From: Reticulitermes lucifugus
Lineage: Eukaryota > Arthropoda > Insecta > Blattodea > Rhinotermitidae
Assembly (NCBI GenBank): GCA_026260175.1
Contig: JAKCWW010000385.1
Coordinates: 1-64,000 of the forward strand
Length of the DNA: 64,000 nucleotides
Direction of reading: 5' to 3'
In this document: positions 24,752-36,070 of the stretch, in pieces
Numbering within the stretch: the first letter of the stretch is position 1
Layout: the number at the start of each line of letters is the position of its first letter
Notes under the pieces: generated by a model
The model's input: the letters and a program-made list of their open reading frames with translations, nothing else
Told to the model about the DNA's origin: nothing
The model's database searches: none
Made by a program: the position numbers and the translations under genes

Positions 24752-25330
24752 AACAAGAGAAATAAATTGTCATCAACACGACTGGTAAGTGTTATATATC
24801 TAATTTGGCTACGTGTTTCGACTTAAAACGGTCATCTTCAGGCCAGTAGTAGTAGATCTTCCGAACAGTTGGACAAAGAACACATACAAATATCAGAACC
24901 ATCTAGACACCAATAAATACAGCCATATCTCCGTAAGAAGGAGAAAAACGAATAACGACAACCAATCCACAATATTAATCATAACTGCTAGTACAATTCC
25001 ACGAACCCTGTGTTCATATTCATCTGCTAAATCAAGATACGATATTGAAGAATATTTTAACAGTCATTAAACCATTTCACCTTCTTAACCTTTTCTTGTG
25101 TATAACTGATTTGACAGAGCAACTTGTAAGTTATCAAATTGTAAAATTGAGATCTCAATTCAAATCTTAATACTATTTACTAAATTCCTTTCATACATTT
25201 TATACTACTGGCCTGAATATGACAATCTGAGGATGTCAAATTAAATATATAACTCTTACTAGTTGTGTTGACGGCAATTTATTTCTCTTGTTATTGTACC
25301 TACAACAACGGTATGGCAAACGTAAAAAAA
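24752..25330 (+). mobile_element. Retroposed inverted-repeat hairpin element (H5), 13-bp TSD and A-tail
   Basis: A perfect 13-bp direct repeat, TTAAATGTGTTGT, lies at 24739-24751 and 25331-25343. The element ends in seven A residues immediately before the right copy. Inside, about 90 bp at the left (AACAAGAGAAATAAATTG...) is inverted near the right end (...CAATTTATTTCTCTTGTT), and both arms contain hairpin modules (left, minus strand: CTGAAGAT, GAC...GTC, GAAACACGT; right: CTGAATAT, GAC...GTC, AAAT). Cut-and-paste elements do not normally have A-tails; the tail and long duplication fit target-primed reverse transcription. An 85-codon frame at 24813-25070 has no known domain. Confidence 0.72.
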
Positions 25331-25344
25331 TTAAATGTGTTGTT

Positions 25345-26034
25345 TTAATCTATATACTTCTTCATGTTCACTTATTTTATGGGAAGATAAGCTTGTGACA
25401 TCATGTCGTTCCTGCAATGTTCTGTGTTCTAAATATTACGTTAGTTGTACTTCTTTAAAGACCACGTGATGTGCATCGAAAAAAATGAACGACTTCAAAA
25501 TTTAAAGATATAAGAAACAGTTGAAGATGAACTTCTAATGGGAAATACGGAAATTTGTATTACTCGTAAAGGTGGCGATCTCTCTTGAGAGGGATATTTG
25601 CGTTCTCTAGCGCTGTGTGTCCATGTGTGTCGTTCACAGCTGTGCTACAAACTGTGTCACATTTGTGGTGACAGAGGCTAGACACCACCTCCATTTCTGC
25701 CGCTGTGTAGTGGTTTGCACGAATCCAAGTGCCAGGGAAATAATTCCCACGGGTAATGCTCATGGTTTCTTAGGAGGATGCCAACTATCGGACATGTCAG
25801 AATTATTATTAGTAGGCAGTAAGAAGCTGAACTTCTCCAATACTCTAATTCAAACACACACGTAAACCTCATGTTTTGACAACTAACTAAATTCACCAGA
25901 ATATTTTTTTGGAGGAGGGTAGAACCTAAATAGATGGTCTGTACGACTGGCAGAGAGGAGTTCGATGACCGGCAGTAGGAAGAGATTTGCTGTTTCGGCA
26001 CTTTTTGTGGACCGTTTATCTGACTAATTTAGTC
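25345..26034. other. Non-coding, nothing recognised
   Basis: Overlapping frames on both strands (67-107 codons, 25560-26001) have no recognisable motif. Confidence 0.4.
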
Positions 26035-26046
26035 ACCTATGCAGTG

Positions 26047-26237
26047 AGATCTGCACTCTTCGGGGATATTGCGCAGCGTAGAGTGGTAATTCTGTGCCGA
26101 CATTTCGGAAAACCTATCGGTCCCAACTTCAAGATTTAATAAAGTCCACGACTTATTTCTGCCGGGAATTGAACACCGATTTCTCGTCCGTGAAAGCCGT
26201 AGGCTGGTCACTCTACTGACCGATCTACCCCGGCTCC
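26047..26237 (-). mobile_element. tRNA-like head joined to hairpin body (family H1 relative)
   Basis: The minus strand begins with about 75 bases resembling a tRNA front end (GCCGGGGTAGATCGGTCAGT as A-box region, GTGTTCAATTCCCGGC as B-box region). After a short linker comes the H1 body: CTTGAAGTTGGGACCGATAGG-like sequence, GAAATGTCGG, CAGAATTACCACTCTACG and GAAGAGTGCAGATCT. The body is collinear with one arm of the element at 4204. It lacks the fixed end CCTGAAATCA seen in the other two copies. The tRNA-like part suggests a SINE whose body is a hairpin element, though chance adjacency of two insertions cannot be excluded. Confidence 0.6.
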
Positions 26238-26239
26238 GA

Positions 26240-28212
26240 TGTGTGCGAGTCTACTGTAGCCGTTAACGTCATGATACACCTGAATTCAGAGCCCAGTCAA
26301 GACTTTGTCTCACAAATTGTCATGACCCATTGTTGAAGAGTGCTAATACTGCTGCCACACGGAATACTAACACGGCCGTAATGATAAAATCGTTATAGCT
26401 CTACACCTAAAATATTGGTGCCCGGGTGAAATCCAATTGAATCACACATATCAAGTTGAATAAAATTCGGCCAAATTACACGAATCCAGCATTCGTTTAA
26501 AAAGGAACACACAACGCTTGTGTTCTTCCTCCTTTATTCCTCTAAAGCACAGTGACTGCTTTACTACCATCCACTTTAAAATAAAAGAATGTCTCTGTAA
26601 TACCCACGTCGTGTGTTTATGAATTTCTTATGATTGTTACTATGAACTGCGACTACACTTTCTCGAAATAATACTAACCGACTGGCCTCTCTAATGGAGA
26701 TATAATGTTATCTTTCAGACAGAAACTGCATTTTTAGAATGTTTTGATGAGTTTTAGTTTTCGGAACCTCTGTCTTGCTCTTTAGCCATTATTGTAGTAC
26801 GGTATGGTAAGGTCTCATATTTTCAGCGAGTCTGATGCAAGTGTGTAGCTTATACAAACGTAGAGTCTGATCAAGGCGTGACTTACTTGCCGGCATACTC
26901 CTGAAGATCGTAAGAAATGTCACGAAATACTTCATTTATAATACCCTGTCAGTCATTCGAGATTAGAACGTATCTCCACACCAGCCTACTGGGTAATTCT
27001 ATTTTAAACGCTGACAAACGTAGTTCAGTCCTCTCTTCAACATCTGTATTTTGCAGAACATTTCCGCACAAAATGTTCTGTAATATAGACCATACTAGAA
27101 ACGGTTTAATTAATTAACCAGCTGAATTAACTCCAATACCTCAGACTTACTGTGAATTCTTGAATGTCACTGATCTAGTCAATACAGTCTCCACTTCAGT
27201 GAAACACGAAGGCCCATTAACTTATTGACAGGACCCTACACCAAGCGAGGAGATCCAGTACGCAATCTTACGTTATGCATTCCTAGTACAGCGTTTTAAA
27301 ATTTGACACTGCCAACAGGCTTTGAATGCGATCAGGCCGACACTAGTCCAGTGCTTACCCCAGAATTTACTCATCACGAAAGCCTTCTTTATTTTTCCAT
27401 ATTCTGCCAGCTCTTCCGCATAACGTCCATTTTTGATTCTTATAAACGACAAATCAATTGTGTGTTGTTGCTTTCGCTTCGTTAAATTACAAATTACGTG
27501 TGCAAGTCTGTCCTTTGCAGATGGCAGTGCCCGCAATGAACTTACGGAGTTGGATTGCCCCGGCACCGCGTTTGCAAATTGGAATTATGCAGGAGATATA
27601 GATATACTTAGGCGTTTTTATTTTATGTTGTCCTGTTAGGTAGATTCGTACCAGATATTTAAAATTATTTAGACTTATTACAAGTGAATTATGCACTATA
27701 CCGACTGGAGGGAAGTTTTAAAAGTGGTTTGTTGCGTTTCGAAGCTCAAGCAATCCAAGCTCCGCGTGTCACGCCGCCCATTTGCCTCTGAACCGCCACT
27801 GTCTCTCCCTGTTGTACGAAACACATTTCCAGATAAGAAGAACTTTGAGAAGACACAAAACTGTCACAAAGTTTCCGTACTTAGCTCCATCTAACTTCTG
27901 CTTTGTCGGACTTGCCACTTGGAAAGGACCATTTTTCAAAAGCTTACTGTAGAGTAAAATTGGCATCCGCTTTTAACGTTCAGGACAACAAGCGTACCAA
28001 TGAGATAATCTAGAATACTAAACATTACATCATTTTAAGACTATTGTGCCAGTGTCTGAAGCGTTTTGACAGGAGGTGCAAAATACTCTGTGATTCCATC
28101 TACAGTGCTGTTGAAACTGGATTTGTATAATAGAATCCAACTGTGTTTATAGATGAAGCGAACTAACTAACTAACTCCTTTGAGCAGAGTTTTTCTTCAG
28201 GAGTTAATATTT
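26240..28212. other. Non-coding; frames of up to 97 codons, no match
   Basis: A cluster of overlapping frames on both strands at 27270-27970 includes a 97-codon minus-strand frame. None has a motif I recognise, and the frames lie opposite one another, so most are shadows. If a host exon exists in this half of the window this cluster is one candidate, but the evidence is weak. Confidence 0.35.
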
Positions 28213-28425
28213 CTTCAGCTATTCAAGATATTCTCCGCATTTTATGGAACCCGAAATTTCGTTACTGTGTTCACAAGGGTTCGCCAACTGTCCCTAGCCT
28301 GAGCCAGATCAATTAAGTTCACGCCATCCCATCATTTGTCTTTAAGATACATTTTAATAGTATCTTTCCAGCTACGCCTAGTTCTTCCAAGTGATCTCTT
28401 TCCCTGAGGTTTACCCACCAAACCC
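28213..28425 (-). mobile_element. LINE 3'-end coding fragment (WKDTIKM...LAQARDSWR)
   Basis: The minus strand encodes VGKPQGKRSLGRTRRSWKD, TIKMYLKDK, a stop, WDGVNLIDLAQARDSWRTL and VNTVTKFRVP followed by a stop. From memory, this is the C-terminal tail (GRPRRRWEDNIKMDL...LAQDRDRWRALV...LRVP) of a very common insect non-LTR retrotransposon group. Only the tail is present, with one internal stop. A short AACTAACTAACT repeat lies nearby at 28163. It belongs to a different LINE family from the one at 47541. Confidence 0.8.
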
Positions 28426-28429
28426 TATA

Positions 28430-31029
28430 TGTACCCTCCCCTCCTCTTTACGCGCCACGTGTTACGTTACCGACTGTGGTATGTTATTACTTCCAACTGC
28501 GGTTCCTTTTCACCTTTTAATACAGCCACCGAGCAGATTTTCTAAGTAGCTTCAGATATTGACATTCATCTTTAAGCACTGAATTTAGCCTAAGTTTATT
28601 TATTTCCTATAATCCATAATGCATTATGAAACAAAACTTTTGGCTTAACATAATTCTTGTAGGATCACAAAAGAAAGATAAAGAGTAAATAAATGGTCAT
28701 GTAATTAAATAATAAAATATAATAATAGTAATTTATTTTGCCGAGTCACGTTTCAGAATAGTGATGTGGCTGCTAACACTAAGCACATCCCTTTTATTAA
28801 ACTTAAGTTCTACAATGTTAATAAAATGTTAGTCTTAAATTCTGTATTATTTGCCATACACTTTTTTTACTTCTCAACTTTCGTCTGGTTACGATTTCTA
28901 GGTCTAAGCTGTGACTTTTTTCCTCGTTTAATAGCCTGTTGATCCTACACACAAACCATGTCTTAAACGCCTTCCTATCTCAGTTCGGTTTTCATCAGCT
29001 AGTTTTCCCATTTGCATTTGATCGTACATGCAGGTGTACCTAAATTTATCATATCTGTGAATTAGATAAATAAAGGGGAAAATTTGACGAAAAATAACGA
29101 AAGGAACGAGATATACATAATGCAAGAAAACAGCATGTTGAAGGAAGGATAAAATAATGGAGAAGATAAGGAAATACTAAAAACTGAAAGAAGAAAGATA
29201 AATGGACGAATGAGTGCGAAAGAGAAATATGAGCTACGTAGTATGTTAAGTGCGCATTGTCAACTGCTGAATTATTTTGGGCTCCGTTGAGATTTGGAGC
29301 CGTGATTGGGAATTCTGAAACTGGAACCGAGTGGGAGAAGGGCGTCTACACGTCAGTTACTCTAATATACAGTGATCGAGTAGGTTTGTGTTAGGCTAAC
29401 TGTCTTGCTTGTATTCTACAAATGTCCATTTCGAATCCGAGTTGAAACACAGGATTTCCTGACTGAGTTTCTCCCGGTTGTCTCACCCCTTGCTGAAAAA
29501 TGTCGACGTGTTACCTCGACTGGGCCACGGCTGCTTCCTTTGAGACTTATCTGTAACCTGTCATCCTACCTTCGACACTGTGCTACGAAATACAGAGAGC
29601 GTCGTGAAATAAGCAGCAAAACATTAGGGCACAATGCCAGTTTTTTTGAAAGGTTGAGGAAAAATTTCGGAAACTTACGTGTAGTGGTAGGACTGCCTTT
29701 GTTATTCGAACATGCATTTCCGTTGCCAAGTTAAATGAGTTACGTCTGTGTCAATCTGATCGAAAATTCGTTGCCATAGAAATTAATTCATCATAATACA
29801 GTTATCTTTACATATGTTTGCAGTGCACATTTAATGGCTATGCAAAATGTGTGTAAAATCTGTACGGAACAGAGTCCTTGAGGTGCTAAACAGACAGATC
29901 ATACGCGGTCATATGTGCCCTCAGTAAATCTGGAAACAGCCACGTGGTCTGAAGCAAAGTCTGTTCGGCAGAAGAAGTAAGCATATGCAAAGGTTTAAGG
30001 AATGAACTGCGTATATTCCCATAGAATAAAACATAATATAGCCTCTTGGTAAGTCTGCTTGTATGTGGCAGTTGCATATAGATTTGTTTGTTAGTTGATT
30101 TGGCGATGAGTTCCCGTTATTAAATTTTAAAAGCTAGAAGTTAGCGCGTATCGAAAAAAAGTTTAATTAAAATTATACATAAATTCAGAAAAGCCTGACG
30201 CTGCTTTTGACACGTCCGAATCGCCTCTGCGACACACAGATGACTCTAAAATCGAAGCCAAACCGGTAATTGTATTTAATCGATGCTTCCCTAGCCAATC
30301 TGCTGGCCTGACGTGGAACCGTCCTGCTTTTAGCCTGGTTTCCGTTTCACAGGTCGTCTCCACATCTATGCCACGGCAACGCATTATATAGGCAGGGATG
30401 TTTACTAAAGACTAATCAGTGTTTCTCTTAAGGAAGTTGGAATATTAAGAGGGTGAAGAAAACTTTATAATAAGCATGTGGTCTTCGTTATTTAGTGTTA
30501 GGTTGAGTATGTAAAGGAATGAAAGATTTTCCGAAGATGAGAAATGTAACAAAATTTAGGAGGAGAATGTGAAGGAAAGAGCCACTTGGAAACCCTAACT
30601 GCAAGAGGCATGACTAATATGATTTGGAACAAAAATAATTAGGTTATGAGGACATGGACGCCATTACTCTGACTCAGTATAGAGTTAGGGCCGGGCTCTT
30701 CTTAACGCGATAAAGAACACAAGAAGTTTGCGGCTCCTACGATGGTAAACATAAAAAACTGCAGCCTTCTGAGACATGACGCCCTTCAGATATAACCTCC
30801 TAAACATTGGTATTAATCTTCCAAGCTAGGAGGCGGCCCTTTCCACAGTCGCACGTCCACATTCCTTGAAATGCAGCGAAAATCTTGATTAGCTGACTTA
30901 CTGTACAATTTTTCAAGAAATGACTTTAGTCATTGACGTTAATTCATCGTAATTGCTGTTATAATTAATTATAGATGTGGTATTCTTCGTTTCTGTCTTC
31001 TTAAATACTTTTTACGCGCATTCGCAACA
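28430..31029. other. Long non-coding stretch, nothing recognised
   Basis: Contains a 109-codon plus-strand frame (29405-29734) with balanced composition but no recognisable domain. I do not call it a gene. The rest shows no repeat family seen elsewhere in the window. Confidence 0.4.
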
Positions 31030-31560
31030 TTGCTAAAAGCGACTATTAGCTTCGTCATGTCTGTCTTCTCTGTCTATCCGTCTGCCTGCCTGTCTGCCTG
31101 TCCGCGTGGAACAACTCGTCTCCCACTGAACGGATTTTCATGAAATTTGATATTTGAGTATTTTTCGAAAATCTGTCAGAACATTCGAGTTTTATTAAAT
31201 TCCGAGAAGAATAACGGGCATTTTACATGAAGACCTACGTACACTTATGATAACATCTCGCTGAATTGTTCTTAGAATAACAAATAATTCAGACAAAATT
31301 TGTAGGGAAAATCAAAACGCACATTTTGTGTTCAATAACTTTTTCCAAAAACCGTGCCGTTTATGATGCAATTTGGAAAAATATGGTAGAGCCAGGCAGG
31401 CCACAGATGATAATATAATACGTCGCATGCGCATTGCATGCTGGATAACTAAGGCTACAAACGCATTCAGAATATGTAATACCTACTGCTTTTCCATGGC
31501 AACAGTGGTTACGCGAACGCGCCTCAATGTTACGTTTATACATAAATTGCCTGTCTTGTT
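31030..31560 (+). repeat. Dispersed repeat X, copy 2 (longest)
   Basis: Shares with the copies at 12640 and 46605: TATTAGCTTCGTCATGTCTG, a CTGTC/CTGCC run, GTGGAACAACTCGTCTCCC, CGGATTTTCATGAAATTTG and GGGCATTTTACATGAAG. About 300 bp further on come TTTCCATGGCAACA and GTTACGCGAACGCGCC, a block also present at the end of copy 3. The repeat is therefore at least 500 bp long. No coding frame or terminal repeats were found. Confidence 0.7.
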
Positions 31561-31949
31561 TCTCTTACATAAGAGCAGGAGGCTATGTCCGTAGTATTAG
31601 TATTAACTTCAGAGTGGAAATGGATCCGCCATTTTCTCGTGTCAGAATTATTCAACGATCTTGTTTTCATCATCCATGCGTGTAAAATATGTTGGCCACG
31701 TGATTTATATCTCCTCACCAATTGTTAACTATCAGCAGAATGGAGTCCATGCTCATTAGGTTTTGAATGACCACTGATGAATGCTGTCTGAATTGTTAAT
31801 GGGCATCCAGAGTTGAAAATAAGCTCATACGTAATCCATAGTGCTGTATTGGTATTTCAGTGTGTTATGTTACGACGCTATCAATTGCTGAGAATATATA
31901 GCATTGGTGAAATATGAACGAATGAGTGTGGAGCAGTGCTTAAATGATA

Positions 31950-32105
31950 CTGACTGGGAAAACCGAATTATTCGCAGAAATGCCTGCCCCGTTGTCACTT
32001 TGTCCACCACAAATCCAAAATAGTATTGCCTGAAACTGAAACTGGGCTTCCGCGGTGAGAAGCCGGCAACTGACCACCTGAGTGACGGAATGGCCGTCTT
32101 GGTAT
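31950..32105 (-). mobile_element. SINE family C, copy 1
   Basis: The plus strand reads CACTTTGTCCACCACAAATCC, the complement of the family C marker TTTGTGGTGGACAAAGTG, followed by GCTTCCGCGGTGAGAAGCCGG in the head region. The tail carries further loosely matching sequence. Related copies lie at 33425, 42460 and 58735. No duplication was identified. Confidence 0.7.
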
Positions 32106-32234
32106 TTGCAACAATGTACCGCTGTATTATTTTCAGTTTCTGATACCATGCTATTGGCTTGTAATATTAGCATTTGCAGTTATAGTTCTGTCCACTGAAG
32201 GACTTTGAATACGCTGCATTTCAAAAAATAAACC

Positions 32235-32345
32235 AATGAAGTTACTGAGGGTTTTGTCAGTATCTTTTTCCGTCTGTCCGTCCGTCTACCCGCCCACTCG
32301 CTCGCAACTACCAGTTCCAAAACTACACTAAGAGTCGGTGTTTGT
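32235..32345 (+). repeat. Repeat X-like pyrimidine core
   Basis: TTTTGTCAGTATCTTTTTCC then CGTCTGTCCGTCCGTCTACC resembles the CTGTC/CCGTC core of repeat X without the flanking blocks. It may be a short relic or an independent simple repeat. Confidence 0.4.
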
Positions 32346-32399
32346 GTGCCTACTCCGAATTTTGGCGTTAAAGTGTGATTTAAATTTCGTTTGACCACA

Positions 32400-33424
32400 G
32401 AGACTATACTTTTTTTCTTTAGTGTTTTACTTACTTAAGAGATTTTTGAAATCCTCCTGAAGTAATGCTGAAGTAGTAGAATTAAAGCTTGTACAACTGG
32501 CTGAATATATGCGAGGATATGTGTATGTACATGTATGTATAGTGCCATTTCTTTATCTGACAACTGCTGGTTCGTTTATCCTGTTAACGTAGTCTGTCCT
32601 ACCGACCGCCAATATGCACAGTTGATAGTGACGAACTGTAGTTGCTGTTTAGACTCAAGATCGTGCACTGTACGGATACGTGAGCGTTGGAAAATACTTT
32701 GAATGGAAGGAAATTGAAAGACCTAAACGATGGAAGGAAAGTAGTGTAATATATTTTACTGTACTTGGATTGTGAGAATTTGTGAGGGTCAAACAAATCA
32801 GGGGCTTCCAATAAGCGCGAGCCTGTCCCCGGGTCCCGCCCCGCCTGAGTATTTTTAGCAAACAAATTACGCAATCATCTGTCACACATGAACCATTAGG
32901 CCAACAGGGCCTGATCACATTCTTACGGTTTGTGTATTACTGCTAACATACTCGTATACATCATCTGATATATCTGACAGACAGTTCACCATTTTTATAA
33001 TTAAAGTATTCGTCTGCCTCGACAAATACTCATTTATGAACACGTGGCCCACCCTTTGAAAGTCTCTGACGTTCCTGAGCTAAGTGGCAATGCCCAATAT
33101 CTGCCTTCATTTCACCTGAGCGCCCTGAGATTCCTGACTGACGTTACGACCGCCATAAATGTTGTGTAAATTCGAATGACTTGGGGACAAGAATTATGAA
33201 TGATATGCACACAAGGATTTAGAAGCCAGCTGCCGTGGCCTGTCGGAAGACATTCTTCAGACATCTACCTGATAAAGCTGATAACACCACCCAAAATCTG
33301 TTCACTTGAACGGGAGTCAAAACGGGTACCTCTCGAATGCTGTGTAGGGTGTTGCTGCTGCACAAAGAAAATTACGCCATTGGTATTAGTGATGCGTCTA
33401 GTTACTCTGTTAGTATGTCGAAGC
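32400..33424. other. Non-coding, nothing firm
   Basis: A GC-rich patch at 32815-32850 and scattered short frames (up to 99 codons at 33200-33499, which runs into a SINE head) do not support a gene. Confidence 0.4.
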
Positions 33425-33580
33425 AGCGATACTTGTATGGCTGAGGCGGTTATTCGCCGGACCGGGTTCGATCCTATTCCAGTCTATGTGAGATTGTGAT
33501 AGATATAGTTGCACTGGAACGGGTCAGTTCTCCAAGTATTTCTATAATCCCCTGTCAGCATCACTCCACCAATGTTCCCT
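33425..33580 (+). mobile_element. SINE family C, copy 2
   Basis: Has a tRNA-like head with GGCTGAGGCGGTTATTCGCC and an intact B box GGGTTCGATCC, then CAGTCTATGTGAGATT, GTTGCACTGGAACGGG and CCTGTCAGCATCACTCCACC. This order matches the copy at 58735, but the GTGGACAAAG marker is eroded. It lies immediately before a SINE A copy. Confidence 0.7.
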
Positions 33581-33590
33581 ACTCGTCGAT

Positions 33591-33831
33591 CCCAGTCTAA
33601 GGCGTGGGTCTGCGGCCGGTAGCTTGCTGGGATTGCGGTTTCGAATCCCGCCGGGTGCATGGCTGTCTGTCTCTTGTGAGTGTTGTGTTTTGTCTGGTAG
33701 AGGTCCTTGCGTCGGGCTGATCACTTGTCCAGAGGAGTCCTACCGAGTGTGGTGTGTCTGAGTGTGATCCTAAGCCTCGACAATTAGGAGGCCTTGGCAC
33801 AGTAGGGGCTGTCGCGCCATGGGGAAAAAAA
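33591..33831 (+). mobile_element. SINE family A, copy 2
   Basis: Head TAAGGCGTGGGTCTGCGGCC, B box GGTTTCGAATCCC, body GGTAGAGGTCCTTGCGTCGG and CAGAGGAGTCCTACCGAGTG, end GGGGCTGTCGCGCCATGG and A-tail near 33825. Part of the head (about ten bases of GGCCGTGCGG) is missing compared with the copy at 56235. No clear target duplication was seen. Confidence 0.88.
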
Positions 33832-33839
33832 GTTCCATT

Positions 33840-34530
33840 CTCATTCATTCGTCACCCACACCATATTACAACCGTAGCACTTGACAGCATCCTGAATAGT
33901 ACACTGAAGAAAACAACGTGTATTAATCTGGGCTACTGTCATCATTTTTAAAGTCATAAATTTACGATCTCTTTTATAAAATAGAACTTTTGAATACCAA
34001 GTAATTATTAATTGAAAATTTGTTTAAAATTTAAATGTTTATTCATATCACTATTATTTCAGTCAATCAAAACAGTGTCTGTTACACTTAACTGAAATAT
34101 GTAGTGATATTAACAGGTGCAGTATGACGCTCAAAGGTTTAATATACCCGTAGGATTGCTAGTATTTTCTTCAGGGCCGTAAGTAATTTTTGAAGCAATC
34201 TGTATAACAGCCATGCAGATTCGGTACCTTATGATTAAACAAAATACTCAACTTTTGCTGAAAGACTGTTATTAACTAATTTTCTTCCTATTTGTGTAAA
34301 AGAAACATTGCTGATGGAGAGTGGGAAAACTAATTAAAAAACTTGACCTTTGCGTATTTCGCAGTAGTGGCCTGTGAGCCACGTACTGTATTCTTAATGA
34401 TAGAATGTATGAACGTAGTTTCATGTGATGTAGTTAAAACATTTAAAGCACAATTTTAAATGGTGTATCACCGTGCATTGAACAGTTAGATATGGTGACT
34501 AAAACCAACAAATGCACGTAAAAACGTAGT
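33840..34530. other. Non-coding, nothing recognised
   Basis: AT-rich sequence with no repeat family or coding signal identified. Confidence 0.45.
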
Positions 34531-34532
34531 AA

Positions 34533-34624
34533 TACCTACAAGTTTTGGCCACTTATGTGGCCTTCCTAAGAGACGTGCGTTACGAAGAATAAATACATTT
34601 AGATATTTATTCTTCGTAACGCAC
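34533..34624. repeat. Hairpin module (H7) next to a 21-bp perfect inverted repeat
   Basis: Minus strand 34533-34572: AGGAAGGCCAC, ATAA, GTGGCC, AAAACTTGTAGG, a module-like stem with A in place of the first G of GAAA. Directly beside it, two perfect 21-bp arms (34575-34595 and 34604-34624, GTGCGTTACGAAG...) form a second hairpin with an 8-base loop. This looks like the end of another hairpin element. Confidence 0.6.
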
Positions 34625-34629
34625 CTTAT

Positions 34630-35615
34630 GACCTGCTGCAACATATGAAATCTCTCCATGAGCTTCAGTATGCTTTCATGTGGTTGTCTGTCAGAACAAA
34701 CGGCTAATATTATCTCAACATGACTAACCGATTGTTCTTTATAAGGGGGACGGAGTAGGTTGTCTGTGAAGTAGAAACTTAGTTTTAATATATAATTAAA
34801 TCAATTTCAATTTCCACCCAAACTCACCCCTCACAGCGTTATTAAAAATTCTTCGTAAGGCAACCCTGCACGTACAGAATTCAAACTTCAACCTAAATGC
34901 TGAACTTCGTTTTCTCTGCTGAATTCTCCAAAAGTCCACTTTCCACCACCAAAAGCTCTGCTTAGCTGCCAGCTTACTTTTACTATAAGGACGAGCGGGC
35001 ACAGTTTGGGAGCCTTACGAGCAGAAAACTTTTTCCCCTGTGTAATAGACGTAGTTCCCCTCATTATACGCTTTCTTCTCCTACATCTTCTTCTTTTTTC
35101 CTTCTTCCTCTAGGTTTTTATTCTTTAAAGATTAGGTCTGATTTTTTTAGGTTTAAGTAGATGACTGTACGCTGATACATTAACTGCATTGACTGGGTTA
35201 TGACAAAACTAGAGACAGAAAGAGGCTGGTAATGCTTATAATGTTGACGGAACTATGCCACATCTTATTTCTCCATGACAGCACAAAGTTTCCTAGTATT
35301 TCAGCGTGGTTTGAGTGAGGCGGGGCAAGGAATATCTATTGCTGGGATTGCAACCGGAACAGGAAATGGCTGTGAGGAAAGGAGATGAGTTTGACACGGT
35401 GACCTGACCCTTACGCCTTCTGACCCATAAAGGCTCTTTGTGGTCCTTTTCAAATCCACTTCTCTCTCTATATGAAATCCGTCAAACCTGTTCTGCCTTG
35501 TCTTCACGCTCTGAGCCGCTGCACTACCACAAGTGACGGACTCGTCGGATGGCTCATGGAGTGTCAATAATTACTTTATCCGGCAAGTGTAGCAGTCAGA
35601 ATAGGAGCAAATCAC
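34630..35615. other. Non-coding, possible eroded SINE near 35300-35560
   Basis: On the minus strand near 35550 the sequence GTGGTAGTGCAGCGGCTCAG resembles a tRNA-like head, but no clear B box or tail was found and it matches none of the families here. Otherwise nothing was recognised. Confidence 0.3.
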
Positions 35616-35617
35616 CA

Positions 35618-36070
35618 CCTCGGTGTAAAGGATGGTGTTAAAATGAATCGATCTTAAAGTGCCTGAATGTGACGGATAATATTGAAGCGAATCTTAGAGT
35701 ACGTGAATATGACGAATAATATTTAAGAGAAGCTTGGAATACCTCAATGTGAAGGATAGTATTAAAATGAAACTTAGATTAACTGCGTGTGACGGCAAAT
35801 ATTCAAGTGAATATTAGAGTACCTCAGAGTGAAGGATAGTGTTAAAATAAACTTTAGATTACCTGAATGTGACGGATAGTATTAAAATGAACCTTGGCGT
35901 ACCTGAATATGACGAATTATATTGAAATGAATCTTAGAGTACTGTATGTGACGGATAATACTGAAATGAATATTAAAGTACCTGAGTGTGACGGATTATA
36001 TTAAAATGAATCTCAAAGTGCCTGAATGAGATAGATAATATTGAAGTGAATCTTAGCGTACCTAAGTGTG
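35618..36070. repeat. Minisatellite, about 11 units of 40 bp
   Basis: Consecutive units start CCTGAATGTGACGGATAA and continue with ATTRAAATGAATCTTAGAGTA. Ten units of 39-40 bp are preceded by a 43-bp variant, and the array ends with the partial unit CCTAAGTGTG. Units differ at several positions each, so the array is not newly expanded. It stops exactly where the 3' end of a LINE relic begins. Confidence 0.92.

Noticed and set aside
26161-26237. Possible genuine tRNA gene
   Set aside because: A-box and B-box-like sequences are present, but the 3' acceptor strand is not placed correctly and the sequence runs into a repeat body; a SINE head is the better reading.
29405-29734. 109-codon plus-strand open frame
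   Set aside because: No known family and no supporting signal; length is within chance expectation for 64 kb.
35618-36070. CRISPR-like array of regular repeats
   Set aside because: Units are contiguous with no unique spacers, and the genome is that of an animal; it is a minisatellite.
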